Shown here: piece after piece, positions 14,377-22,427 of the stretch
Layout: the number at the start of each line of letters is the position of its first letter
Numbering within the stretch: position 1 is the stretch's first letter
Source: Acidobacteriota bacterium
GTDB taxonomy: Bacteria; Acidobacteriota; Blastocatellia; Pyrinomonadales; Pyrinomonadaceae
Assembly: GCA_963169175.1 (NCBI GenBank)
Contig: CAUJFK010000113.1
Coordinates: forward strand, 1-25,438
DNA length: 25,438 nucleotides
Direction of reading: 5' to 3'
Position numbers and translations under genes: made by a program
Notes under the pieces: generated by a model
Databases searched by the model: none
Seen by the model: only the letters and a program-made list of their open reading frames with translations
Told to the model about the DNA's origin: nothing

Positions 14377-15831
14377 GTGAACACGAACACGCTTGATCTT
14401 ATCACCGCAGAGTTGTCGGCCGAATTTACAGGCCGGCGCCTTGGCCGGATCTTTCAGCTCGGGCGAAGCGAGTTCGCCTTCGATCTGCGATCGGCCGGCT
14501 CACGATACCTTTACATCGACATCAGGCCGGGGGAACCTGCGGCCTACCTGATCACGCGGCGGTTAAAGGACCTTGAAAGGGCCTCCGGCAATCTGCTTCC
14601 ATTTGCTCACTCGCTGAAAAAACGCCTCTCCAGTGCCGAAATAGTATCGATCGAACGAATGCCGAATGAGCGGGTTCTCCATTTCAAGTTGGCAGCCGAG
14701 GATGAATTTGGTACCGAGGAAACTTTGGCTCTGATCGTTCAGCTCACCGGCAGATCGGCGAACGTTTTTCTAGCTGGCCCAAACAATGTCGTTCTCGACC
14801 GTGCCCGTGACACGCACGGGACCGGCCAGCAGATCGGAGAAATCTATTCACCGCCCGAACGAGCAGTTACACCAGAGGAACGATCGACGGCGGCTGATGC
14901 TGTGGTTGCGGACTGGCCCGAAACTCCGTCAGAAAAACTCGATGACTTCTATGCGGCGCAGGTCGCCGAAAAGAAGTTTGAAAGCGTTGCCCGTGCCGCT
15001 TCCGGAAAGATCGCAAGCGAGTTGCGGAAACGCGGAAAGCTGATCGCCAACCTGCAAAACGACCTGACTACCCACGGGGACCCAGGCGAATGGAAACGCC
15101 TTGGCGACCTGCTGCTATCCAACGTTGCGACCGCCCACCGTGAAGGCCCATCTATCATAGTTACCGATTATTTTGACGAAGAGCTTCCAAAGATCGCTGT
15201 CCAGGCCGACGAGAACGATTCCGTCACCGCAACTGCCGAGAAGTATTTTCGCCGCTATACAAAGGCCCGCAATGCGGCCGCACAACTATCGGAGCGGCTC
15301 GACAAATTGAACGCTGAAATGCTCGGACTGGAACGGCACAAGGCCAATATCGAAAAAGCTATCGACGATAGGGATATCGAATTTCTGGAAGCGGCTATCG
15401 CCGGCAAACAGCCGCCCGCTCCGCAACCTGGCAAACGCAAACTTCCAGAAACCGGCGGCGTCGCACGGCGGTTCACTTCTTCGGACGGGTTTGAAATACT
15501 TGTCGGAAAACGGGCAAAGGATAACGATGTGCTTACATTCAAAGTGGCGAAGTCGCTCGATACATGGATGCACGCCGCCGATTATCCCGGCTCACACGTT
15601 GTTATCCGCAATCCGAATCGGGCGGAGATCCCACACCGTACACTTCTCGAAGCAGCTCAGCTCGCCGCCTTTTACAGCCAGGGCAAGGCCCAGGTAAAGG
15701 CCGCGGTTCATTTCACACAGAAAAAGTTTGTCAACAAACCAAAAGGGGCCGCACCAGGCCTTGTCAGCCTGGCAAGTTTCAAGACACTGTTGGTGGATCC
15801 GAAAGTGCCGGAAGGGGTTACGTTGATCTGA
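14377..15831 (+). CDS. rqcH: NFACT family protein, RqcH/Rqc2-like ribosome quality control factor
   Basis: RqcH binds stalled 50S subunits with peptidyl-tRNA and adds C-terminal alanine tails that mark the peptide for degradation. From GTG 14377 the protein is 484 residues. The NFACT-N domain starts NTLDLITAELSAEFTGRRLGRIFQLG, the normal N-terminal motif; upstream residues from TTG 14284 run through the terminator and are not part of the gene. A long helical, coiled-coil-like region spans about 190-350. The NFACT-R (DUF814) domain fills about 364-484 with FEILVGKRAKDNDVL, DTWMHAADYPGSHVVIR and VHFTQKKFVNKPKGA. At the site of the catalytic Asp-Arg pair (D97/R98 in B. subtilis RqcH) this protein has E98-R99 (PNERVLHF). 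It is also shorter than the roughly 570-residue B. subtilis protein, and no clear helix-hairpin-helix part is seen, so it may be a diverged paralogue. The gene symbol is tentative. Confidence 0.85.
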   Translation: MNTNTLDLITAELSAEFTGRRLGRIFQLGRSEFAFDLRSAGSRYLYIDIRPGEPAAYLITRRLKDLERASGNLLPFAHSLKKRLSSAEIVSIERMPNERVLHFKLAAEDEFGTEETLALIVQLTGRSANVFLAGPNNVVLDRARDTHGTGQQIGEIYSPPERAVTPEERSTAADAVVADWPETPSEKLDDFYAAQVAEKKFESVARAASGKIASELRKRGKLIANLQNDLTTHGDPGEWKRLGDLLLSNVATAHREGPSIIVTDYFDEELPKIAVQADENDSVTATAEKYFRRYTKARNAAAQLSERLDKLNAEMLGLERHKANIEKAIDDRDIEFLEAAIAGKQPPAPQPGKRKLPETGGVARRFTSSDGFEILVGKRAKDNDVLTFKVAKSLDTWMHAADYPGSHVVIRNPNRAEIPHRTLLEAAQLAAFYSQGKAQVKAAVHFTQKKFVNKPKGAAPGLVSLASFKTLLVDPKVPEGVTLI

Positions 15832-15869
15832 TGCTGCTCAAGTCCCAGTCCTTGATGACGAGGTGAATT

Positions 15870-16484
15870 TCACTGAGTTGGATCTTCATTCACAACTTTC
15901 CGCACGACCTCTTCCATCTTTCTGACATCGGCTGGGTTTGCCCCGCGAAAGACGCCGCGCAGTCGGCCGTCGCGGTCGATCAAAAAGCTCTGCGGTATGC
16001 CAGGGAATTTGCTTATCTTTAAAAAATTCGCCTGCAGCGTTGTATCTGCATATGCTATCGGATAATTGATCTTCAACTCGGTCGCAAAATTATCGATCGC
16101 CTGCACATCCTCATCATCGGTGTTAAGGCCAAGGACCTCGAAACCCTGCTGCCCGAGGCTTTCCTGCATCTTCACCAGCGCCGGTATCTCAGACCGGCAC
16201 GGGCCGCACCACGTCGCCCAAAGATTGACGAGCATCACCTTGCCCGTTTTGTCGTTAAGCGTGAACGTATTTCCATCCAATCCCTTGATCTCGGCCGCCG
16301 CAACCGCTGAGGCGAGTTTTGGATATCCCGAACCGGGTGCGCCGGATGGAGCCTCAGGGCCGCTTTGACCCGCCTGGTTCACTGGGCCATTCTGCGAACT
16401 TGCCGTGCCTGAACAAGCCGACAGCAAGGCCGCGATAACCAGAAGTAGTGCGTATGGAATAAATTTTGAACAAACTGCTTTCAT
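15870..16484 (-). CDS. TlpA/ResA-like thiol-disulfide oxidoreductase lipoprotein
   Basis: This thioredoxin-fold protein acts outside the cytoplasmic membrane, typically reducing cysteines of apocytochromes or other envelope proteins. The 204-residue precursor has a signal peptide ending in the lipobox LSAC (C24 would be lipidated). A Gly/Pro/Ser-rich linker of about 30 residues follows, then the redox centre WCGPC (C93, C96) within LVNLWATWCGPCRSEIP. FPGIPQSFLIDRDG near residue 160-173 supplies the cis-proline loop. It is the third gene of a - strand run after the kinase and FHA-ABC transporter, 64 bases after the latter's stop. Whether it serves that transporter is unknown. It converges with the NFACT gene, with only 38 bases between them. 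Confidence 0.9.
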   Translation of the reverse strand: MKAVCSKFIPYALLLVIAALLSACSGTASSQNGPVNQAGQSGPEAPSGAPGSGYPKLASAVAAAEIKGLDGNTFTLNDKTGKVMLVNLWATWCGPCRSEIPALVKMQESLGQQGFEVLGLNTDDEDVQAIDNFATELKINYPIAYADTTLQANFLKISKFPGIPQSFLIDRDGRLRGVFRGANPADVRKMEEVVRKVVNEDPTQ

Positions 16485-16548
16485 CTCTAACCTTAAAACG
16501 GATAATCGGGGCCGATTCCTGATCCTCAGATCTTTCCACTCGCCGGGC

Positions 16549-19500
16549 TCAATCCTTCAACCGCAGAACGATCAGCGTCGCCGCAACAAACATTCCAAAC
16601 ATTAGCATCAACACTATCTGGTTCACAACCTCGTTCATCCACGGATGAAGGAAGGTCACATAGCCGCTGAGGTCATCGGGCAGCTTTCTGATCGACATCG
16701 ACTCGAGTTCTTCGGTCGAAAGCGACGGAGCAGGCCGCGGTTCGGAAAGGTCTGCATTCAATTGCTTGAAGTCTTCAAGGTCCTTTTTCGCCTTGGCGAC
16801 GACCTTCTCATTTTCTTCTTCAATATACTTGTATAGTCCCTGCCCGCGAGTCTTTCCGTGTTCCTTTGCACCTTCAGGCTCCAGTGTATCCAGCGTAGAA
16901 AAGCGTTTCATCGTATCGAACGACCATGCCGCCGGCATCGTCATGCTGATCGGCCGGCTTATCCCTTCCGGCACACCCGCCAGTCCCGAAAAAAGGAGCT
17001 GCGGTATCAGGATCAGCGGAACAAGGCCTGTCGCCATCTCAGAGGTTCGCACCAACGCCGAAACGAACAGCCCCAGGCCAACGCCGACCGCGGCCGTCAA
17101 CAGCATTGCCCAAAGCTGCGGTATCCCGAACAATTCACCCGGCATCGACATCAGCCCGGCAAGGTCCGCTATTTTGAGCGGCACGAACAACAGCAGGCAC
17201 TGCACCACTACGATGAAGCCAAGGACAAAAAGTTTCGATGCCAAATATGGGATCAGCCCAAGATTGACCATCCGTTCACGTTTATAAACCGCCCTTTCCC
17301 GAATTATCTCGCGTGCGGAAACCGATGTGCCGAACCAGACCGCGACCATCGCAAGCACAAAGTAAACAAAATCGCGGGTCTGTTCAGGTCCGACGACAAA
17401 GAACGTCATCAGCGCGATCACGGGCGCTTGTGCAAGCAGAATGAACAATGTCAGTTTGTCCCGCAGAAGAACTTCGAAATATCGCCGCGACAACGTGAAC
17501 CATTGCCCGATGCTGCCAAAAATACCGAGGCGGCGCTTCTTCTGTTTGACCGCCGGCTGCATCGAACCAAGCTCGGCGAGCGGCTTTTGAACGTACTCAT
17601 CAAACTGCGGCGTCGAGCGAAACTTTGCCCTCCACGTGTCAGCCGCCGATGCGGACAATTGCCGTTTGTCACCTACGGAATCGCGAACTGACGTTTCAAG
17701 CTGAGTGAACAGGTCTTTTGGGTTCGCCGCGTCCAGAAATGCGAGGGCCTCATCGGGCTTACCGTAAAAAACGAGCTTGCCGGCCATCAGGATCGCGATC
17801 TTGTCGAACAACTTCACGTTCTCCATCGCGTGCGTTGTCATGATAACCGTGCGTCCTGATTCCGCGATCTGCCGGAAAAGCCGCATTATCCGACCCTCCG
17901 CCCCTGGATCGAGGCCGGATGTGGGTTCATCAAGAAAGATAACCGATGGTTTTGTGATCAACTCGACAGCTATCGAAACACGCTTTCTCTGGCCGCCGGA
18001 AAGTTCGCTGACGCGGACATTGCGCCTTTCGGTAAGCCCGGTCACATCCAGCACCTCGTCAACGATCTGCCGGACCTCTGCCGAAGACACATCGCGCGAA
18101 AGCCGCATTTTCGCAACGTAGTAAAGCGTGCGAAAAACCGACAGCTCACGGTGGATGATGTCGTCCTGCGGAACATAGCCGATCGACTGCTTCAGCGAGT
18201 CAATGTGCCGCTGCAGGTCCTGATTGTTTACCAGCACATGCCCGCCGGACGGTGCCTGCAGGCCCGCCATCACCTCCATCAGCATCGATTTACCGGCACC
18301 GGACGGCCCGAGAATGCCAACGAATTCATTCGGCCGGATCGAGAGCGAGACCGAATCAAGCAAGGTCAACCCGCGGATCTCACGCGAAACGTTTACGACA
18401 TCAAGCCGCGTCCGCGAACGCCTGTCAAAAATATTTATGCTTCCGGTTGGATCGACACCGATCAGAAAAGCTCCGATCTCGACCGAATCTCCGGGCCCGA
18501 TCTGTGACTTCGCGACGCGAGTTCCGTTCACAAACAGGCCGTTGGTCGAACGCAGGTCCTCGATCACAACACCGGCCGGCCCACTTATCAACCGCGCGTG
18601 GTGATTTGAAATGAGAAGCCCATCGAGTTGGATGTCGTTGTCAGCGGCGCGGCCGATCGTTAATTTCGATTTTGTGCCGAAGACCACCGACATCAGCAGT
18701 TGAGGCTGGGCGGCGGCCGTGCCTGGAATGTATCGTTCGGCCGCTCCGCGATCAAGCACCATCGTTCCCGGACCTGACACTGCGGGCGCCGCTTTGCTAA
18801 ACCCGGCGGTTTGCCCGCTCGGCACGGCACGCTGGCCGGGAAGGCTCGATCCCTTGGGACCAACGCGGCCGGGTGAATTGAAGCGAAGTACAGGCCCGCC
18901 GGCCCCAAGCCGGATGCGGTCGTCGTGATACAGCGGAGTTACGGTTGAGATACGCTGTTCGTTAACGAGCGTGCCGTTAAAACTCTTATTGTCCTCGAGA
19001 ATATAGCCGGCATTTTCGAGCCGTATCTCCGCATGCCGCCTCGATACAACAGCCGCCGTGCCCTCGATGACCACATCACACGACGCGTCGCGGCCGAGCC
19101 ACGTGCTCGCCGCGGAAAGCACTTTCGGCTGCCGCGAGATCGCATCGACAAACTCAAGCGATGCAGGCTGAGCCGATGTCGCTGATGCCGCCGGTACGGG
19201 TAAGGCTGGTTTGGGTGCCGCGGGAATGGCTGCGGCTGCCGCCACTGGCTTTACCGGCGCAGGTTCCATTTCCCACGAATCGCCCGGCACGGCGTGACGC
19301 GGATCCGCTGCGGCCGGTGCAGCGGGCGGCGGAGAGCTAACCTGTGGTGCGTGAACCCTGGCTGGTTCCTGTTTCCGTACAGGTGCGGGCTTTCCCTGCT
19401 GTACGGCATCAAGCCAAATCACGACTACGGTTGGGCCATCGGCCCCGAACTGGATGCTGTTCCCAACGCTTATCTCTACCTTTGGGCCAACCCGCCGGCC

Positions 19501-19719
19501 GTTGACAAAAAGGCCGTAGCTTGAATTTTGATCGGTAACAAACCACCTGCCGTCCTCAAGGGAAAACTCGGCATGCCGCCGCGAAACCATCGGGTGGGCC
19601 GCCTGTTCGAAAACAACGTCACATTCGCCCGCCTCGCGTCCGACAAGGACAACGGGCTTATTGAACGTCATCTCCGGTTTCGGAGCGGCGGTGTTCACTT
19701 CGACAAGGGTCAGCGTCAT
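16549..19719 (-). CDS. ABC exporter with three FHA domains fused to ATPase and membrane domain
   Basis: A 1056-residue fusion. FHA domains, which bind phosphothreonine, lie at about 22-92 (VGREAGECDVVF, VSRRHAEF, SSYGLFVNGRRVG), 206-272 (LGRDASCDVVI, VSRRHAEI, SFNGTLVNEQRI) and 353-420 (IGRAADNDIQL, ISNHHARL, STNGLFVNGTRV). Ala/Pro-rich linkers separate the first two. The ABC ATPase spans about 440-665 with Walker A GPSGAGKS (471-478), signature LSGGQRK (573-579), Walker B VIFLDE (593-598) and H630 in TTHA; it is of the ABCG/ABC-2 type. The membrane domain, about 750-1050, has several hydrophobic helices and a charged 55-residue loop before the last one. Proteins such as Mycobacterium Rv1747 (two FHA domains) share this design and are activated by a Ser/Thr kinase. 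The kinase gene here lies 132 bases upstream on the same strand. Substrate unknown; lipid or cell-envelope material is possible. Confidence 0.92.
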   Translation of the reverse strand: MTLTLVEVNTAAPKPEMTFNKPVVLVGREAGECDVVFEQAAHPMVSRRHAEFSLEDGRWFVTDQNSSYGLFVNGRRVGPKVEISVGNSIQFGADGPTVVVIWLDAVQQGKPAPVRKQEPARVHAPQVSSPPPAAPAAADPRHAVPGDSWEMEPAPVKPVAAAAAIPAAPKPALPVPAASATSAQPASLEFVDAISRQPKVLSAASTWLGRDASCDVVIEGTAAVVSRRHAEIRLENAGYILEDNKSFNGTLVNEQRISTVTPLYHDDRIRLGAGGPVLRFNSPGRVGPKGSSLPGQRAVPSGQTAGFSKAAPAVSGPGTMVLDRGAAERYIPGTAAAQPQLLMSVVFGTKSKLTIGRAADNDIQLDGLLISNHHARLISGPAGVVIEDLRSTNGLFVNGTRVAKSQIGPGDSVEIGAFLIGVDPTGSINIFDRRSRTRLDVVNVSREIRGLTLLDSVSLSIRPNEFVGILGPSGAGKSMLMEVMAGLQAPSGGHVLVNNQDLQRHIDSLKQSIGYVPQDDIIHRELSVFRTLYYVAKMRLSRDVSSAEVRQIVDEVLDVTGLTERRNVRVSELSGGQRKRVSIAVELITKPSVIFLDEPTSGLDPGAEGRIMRLFRQIAESGRTVIMTTHAMENVKLFDKIAILMAGKLVFYGKPDEALAFLDAANPKDLFTQLETSVRDSVGDKRQLSASAADTWRAKFRSTPQFDEYVQKPLAELGSMQPAVKQKKRRLGIFGSIGQWFTLSRRYFEVLLRDKLTLFILLAQAPVIALMTFFVVGPEQTRDFVYFVLAMVAVWFGTSVSAREIIRERAVYKRERMVNLGLIPYLASKLFVLGFIVVVQCLLLFVPLKIADLAGLMSMPGELFGIPQLWAMLLTAAVGVGLGLFVSALVRTSEMATGLVPLILIPQLLFSGLAGVPEGISRPISMTMPAAWSFDTMKRFSTLDTLEPEGAKEHGKTRGQGLYKYIEEENEKVVAKAKKDLEDFKQLNADLSEPRPAPSLSTEELESMSIRKLPDDLSGYVTFLHPWMNEVVNQIVLMLMFGMFVAATLIVLRLKD

Positions 19720-19745
19720 TTTTATGAAACCGTTATAAATGCAAA

Positions 19746-19770
19746 GAAGCGTAGATGATGCCTACGCTTC
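19746..19770. other. Perfect 9-bp hairpin between the kinase and FHA-ABC genes
   Basis: GAAGCGTAG (19746-19754) and CTACGCTTC (19762-19770) enclose a 7-base loop. On the minus strand only TTTG follows it, so it would be a weak terminator at best. It may limit read-through, stabilise an mRNA end, or serve as a regulator site. It lies within the 132-base gap, upstream of the ABC start. Confidence 0.5.
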
Positions 19771-19851
19771 CGAGATGTTCAGGCCTGGACTTTCGGCGGC
19801 GATCTGTATTCCTGATGGACGTTTGAGGTCAGCGGGTCCCGCGATCAGGAA

Positions 19852-22092
19852 CTATTTCGGTCGGACGAGCCGGAAGCCGACCGTTTTTTCCTTCTGGTCC
19901 GCGTTGACATCCACGCGAAACGCGGCGTTTATCTTTAATTTGACCGCATCTTCGTGTGCCGAACCACCGCGAACGACTATGCGTTTGCCCGGCTTCCGCT
20001 CAACACCGACGGCGTTGTTGCCGGGATACGGGTCAAGCACCGAACTGGTCAACTCCCACACATTACCCATCATATCCAGAACGCCCAGTTCCGTTGCGCC
20101 CTGCGGTTTTGTCCCGACATCTTCGGGTTCAGAATCCGGCACGGCCATCACGGCGGCGTTCGCCTTCCAGTCATTGCCCCAGGGATAAAGCGTTGACTTT
20201 GAACCGTTCCGCGCGGCATACTCCCACTCCGTTTCAGTTGGCAGGCGATAGGTTATTTTGTCACGTTCCGACCGCCATTTCGCAAAGGCGTTGGCATCTT
20301 CCAGGTCAACGAACCTCACAGGTTTTTTCTCTGTCCCGGCCAATGGAGCGCCGTTTACCCAGTGGCTCGGCGCCGTGTGGTTCGTAGCCTTGACGAAATC
20401 AAGATACTCGGCATTCGTAACCTCGGTCTTGTCGATCCAGAATCCGGGCACATCGACCGAATGGACCGGGCCGCTGACCGCGTTTGCGTCGCCAAATCCC
20501 ATCTCGAATGTTCCGGCGGGCAACTCGACCATTTCTGCTCTGACCGGTACCGGCGTCGGCGATCCCGGCGGTGCCGTCGGCTGAGGGGTTCCCGTTCCGT
20601 TTCCGGATCCGCCAAGCCTGCCGCCGCCAAAAAGGCCTGCCATGTACGCCCCGCCGATGCCAAGGCCACCGAGCAGAAAAAGTCCGATCAGCGCAACCGA
20701 GCCAATGACGAGCGGCGAAAGAAAGCCTCGCTTTTTCGGCGGCATCGAGTGTACTGCGACACCCTGGTCACCCGTATTCCATACCTGGACAGAAGTTTTC
20801 TGCAAATCGCCCTGGCCGCCCTGCGTCGAACCCATGTTATGCGGCGTGTTATGCTCAGACGCGTGGAATGCCACCGTCGGAGCCGCCGACAGACCACCCG
20901 TTTGCAGTTCGGCAACTACCTGCTGCGTCCGCCCATCGCATTGAAGGTCTGTCTGAAAATCCTGAAACCCATCGTGGCTGACTCGCAGGCGGTGGCTGCC
21001 GGTCTGAATGCCGTTCAGTGTTATCCATCCGTCGTCGCGGCTCTCACCGACGGCCACATTGTCGAGGAAGATCTTTGACCGCGGCGGCGATGTACGCACA
21101 TTCAGGGCGGTAGTGGACGCCGCATTGCCCGTCGTGTGAATGCCGATCGGCACCGGTTCGACCGCCATTCTCAACTCTGCTATGAGGTGCTCGACCGATG
21201 CTGTTCGCTTCTCCTTTTCCTTTTGCAGCGTGTGGCGAACGGCCTGTTCGACCTCAAGCGACAGCGGCACATTCAGTTCGGCAAATGTCGGCGGCGGGTC
21301 GCTGATGTGCTTTTTCATTATCGCCGGTATCGACGAACCCTTGAACGGCACATCACCCGTCAGCATCTGAAAAAGCATTACCCCGAGACTGTAAATATCC
21401 GACCGCGAATCGGGTTCGTCGTCCGCCCATTGCTCCGGCGCCATATAATATGGCGAGCCCATCAGGCCAGTTGTCTGCGCCTGTATGAACGAACCAAGTA
21501 GTTCGCCGGATTTTATCTTTGCCAGCCCAAAATCAAGTATCTTGACCGCCTGCGACAAATTTGGTTTGTCGCTGCAGATCATAATGTTCAGCGGCTTCAG
21601 ATCGCGGTGAACAATTCCCTGGTGATGGGCGGCCCCAACGCCGGCACAGATCGCCGACATCAATTCGAGTGCCCGTTCGGGCGAAAGCACCTTTTCGCGT
21701 GCAAGGAGGTCGTGCAGCGATTCGCCCTCGACATACTCCATTACAAGGAACGGTATCGATCCTTTGATAACGCCGTAGTCTGTCACGCCAACAACGTTCT
21801 GGTGCCTGATGGCCGCCGCCGCAAGGGCCTCTTGCCTGAACCGTGTGACAAGCTGCGGATCGTTGCCGACAAGGTCAGGCAAAATTATCTTGATCGCAAG
21901 CTGGGTTTTGAGAAAGGCGTGCCGCGCCTTGTAAACAACACCCATTCCGCCTTGCCCGATCCGTGTTTCAAGGTGATATTTCCCCTCAAGTACCGGTTCG
22001 CCGGCAAGCGTGTGCATGGTCGGCATCCCGTCCTTTGGACAGGTTGCGACCTCGTCGGCGTAACAGTTTTTACAAAGCTGGCATTCCTTCAT
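19852..22092 (-). CDS. Membrane Ser/Thr protein kinase with PEGA and sulfatase-modifying-factor-like domains
   Basis: A 746-residue multidomain protein. The N-terminus has cysteines in a zinc-ribbon arrangement (C4, C7, C10, C18). A PknB-type kinase domain spans about 39-310 with glycine loop IGQGGMGVVYK (45-55), K68, HRDLKPLN with D164, DFG at 187-189 and APE at 218-220, so it looks active. A PEGA domain follows at about 329-397 (SPPRSKIFLDNVAVGES). A single membrane helix is at about 459-488, and the outer part, about 520-745, is an FGE-sulfatase (SUMF1-like) domain: VELPAGTFEMGF, GFWIDKTEVTNAEY, YRLPTETEWEYAAR, YPWGN, DMMGNVWELTSS, VVRGGS and GFRLVR. That domain has no cysteine, so the copper-binding pair of true formylglycine-generating enzymes is absent and a ligand-sensing role is more likely. 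It is first in a - strand run with the FHA-ABC transporter. A promoter is visible upstream. Confidence 0.92.
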   Translation of the reverse strand: MKECQLCKNCYADEVATCPKDGMPTMHTLAGEPVLEGKYHLETRIGQGGMGVVYKARHAFLKTQLAIKIILPDLVGNDPQLVTRFRQEALAAAAIRHQNVVGVTDYGVIKGSIPFLVMEYVEGESLHDLLAREKVLSPERALELMSAICAGVGAAHHQGIVHRDLKPLNIMICSDKPNLSQAVKILDFGLAKIKSGELLGSFIQAQTTGLMGSPYYMAPEQWADDEPDSRSDIYSLGVMLFQMLTGDVPFKGSSIPAIMKKHISDPPPTFAELNVPLSLEVEQAVRHTLQKEKEKRTASVEHLIAELRMAVEPVPIGIHTTGNAASTTALNVRTSPPRSKIFLDNVAVGESRDDGWITLNGIQTGSHRLRVSHDGFQDFQTDLQCDGRTQQVVAELQTGGLSAAPTVAFHASEHNTPHNMGSTQGGQGDLQKTSVQVWNTGDQGVAVHSMPPKKRGFLSPLVIGSVALIGLFLLGGLGIGGAYMAGLFGGGRLGGSGNGTGTPQPTAPPGSPTPVPVRAEMVELPAGTFEMGFGDANAVSGPVHSVDVPGFWIDKTEVTNAEYLDFVKATNHTAPSHWVNGAPLAGTEKKPVRFVDLEDANAFAKWRSERDKITYRLPTETEWEYAARNGSKSTLYPWGNDWKANAAVMAVPDSEPEDVGTKPQGATELGVLDMMGNVWELTSSVLDPYPGNNAVGVERKPGKRIVVRGGSAHEDAVKLKINAAFRVDVNADQKEKTVGFRLVRPK

Positions 22093-22189
22093 TGGGGCGC
22101 CTTACCTTCTAACGCGTAAACCGGGAGAAATTCCCGTAAATGGTTTGACTGTACTGCGTGGATGTTTTTGCCGCGTTTCTCCTCGCCTC

Positions 22190-22218
22190 ATTCTAGTTTC
22201 TTTACGGTTTTCAAGCAA
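22190..22218 (-). promoter_or_regulatory. Promoter of the kinase gene
   Basis: On the minus strand TTGCTT (22218-22213) and TAGAAT (22195-22190) are 17 bases apart, a good sigma70-type pair. The leader to ATG 22092 would be about 90 bases and contains a small CGGGA/TCCCG hairpin (22122-22136). AAGG motifs lie shortly before the ATG. Confidence 0.5.
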
Positions 22219-22278
22219 GGAAAAAGCCATCTGCTCAATCACGGGTAGTGTCATGACCCAGTAATGCATGATGCAAAT

Positions 22279-22368
22279 CTTCGCCTTGGCGTTTCTTTGA
22301 GGCTTTATGGGAAGCCGGGGTTTACCACACACGCAAAGCTCGCCAAACACGCAATGAGCCGCAAAGTA
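22279..22368. repeat. Diverged inverted repeat of the CTTTGCG/CGCAAAG type
   Basis: The left arm CTTCGCCTTGGCGTTTCTTTG (22279-22299), continuing in GAGGCTTTATGG, faces a right arm with ACGCAAAGCTCGCC and GAGCCGCAAAG (to about 22368). The style is that of the element around 4530-4637, but it is more diverged. It lies between the end of leuS and the kinase promoter. Confidence 0.45.
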
Positions 22369-22409
22369 AAGTACCCGGCACCGTAATACCCGGACACTAT
22401 CAACTCACG

Positions 22410-22424
22410 GGCCGCCATTCGGCC
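22410..22424 (-). terminator. Possible leuS terminator hairpin
   Basis: Directly after the leuS stop, GGCCG and CGGCC pair around a 5-base loop on the minus strand. The stem is only 5 bp and no U-run follows, so termination would be weak. Confidence 0.3.
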
Positions 22425-22427
22425 ATC

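Noticed and set aside
16858..17691. 277-codon plus-strand frame inside the FHA-ABC gene
   Set aside because: Arg/His/Gln-rich composition typical of an antisense shadow; the minus strand encodes clear ABC transporter sequence here.
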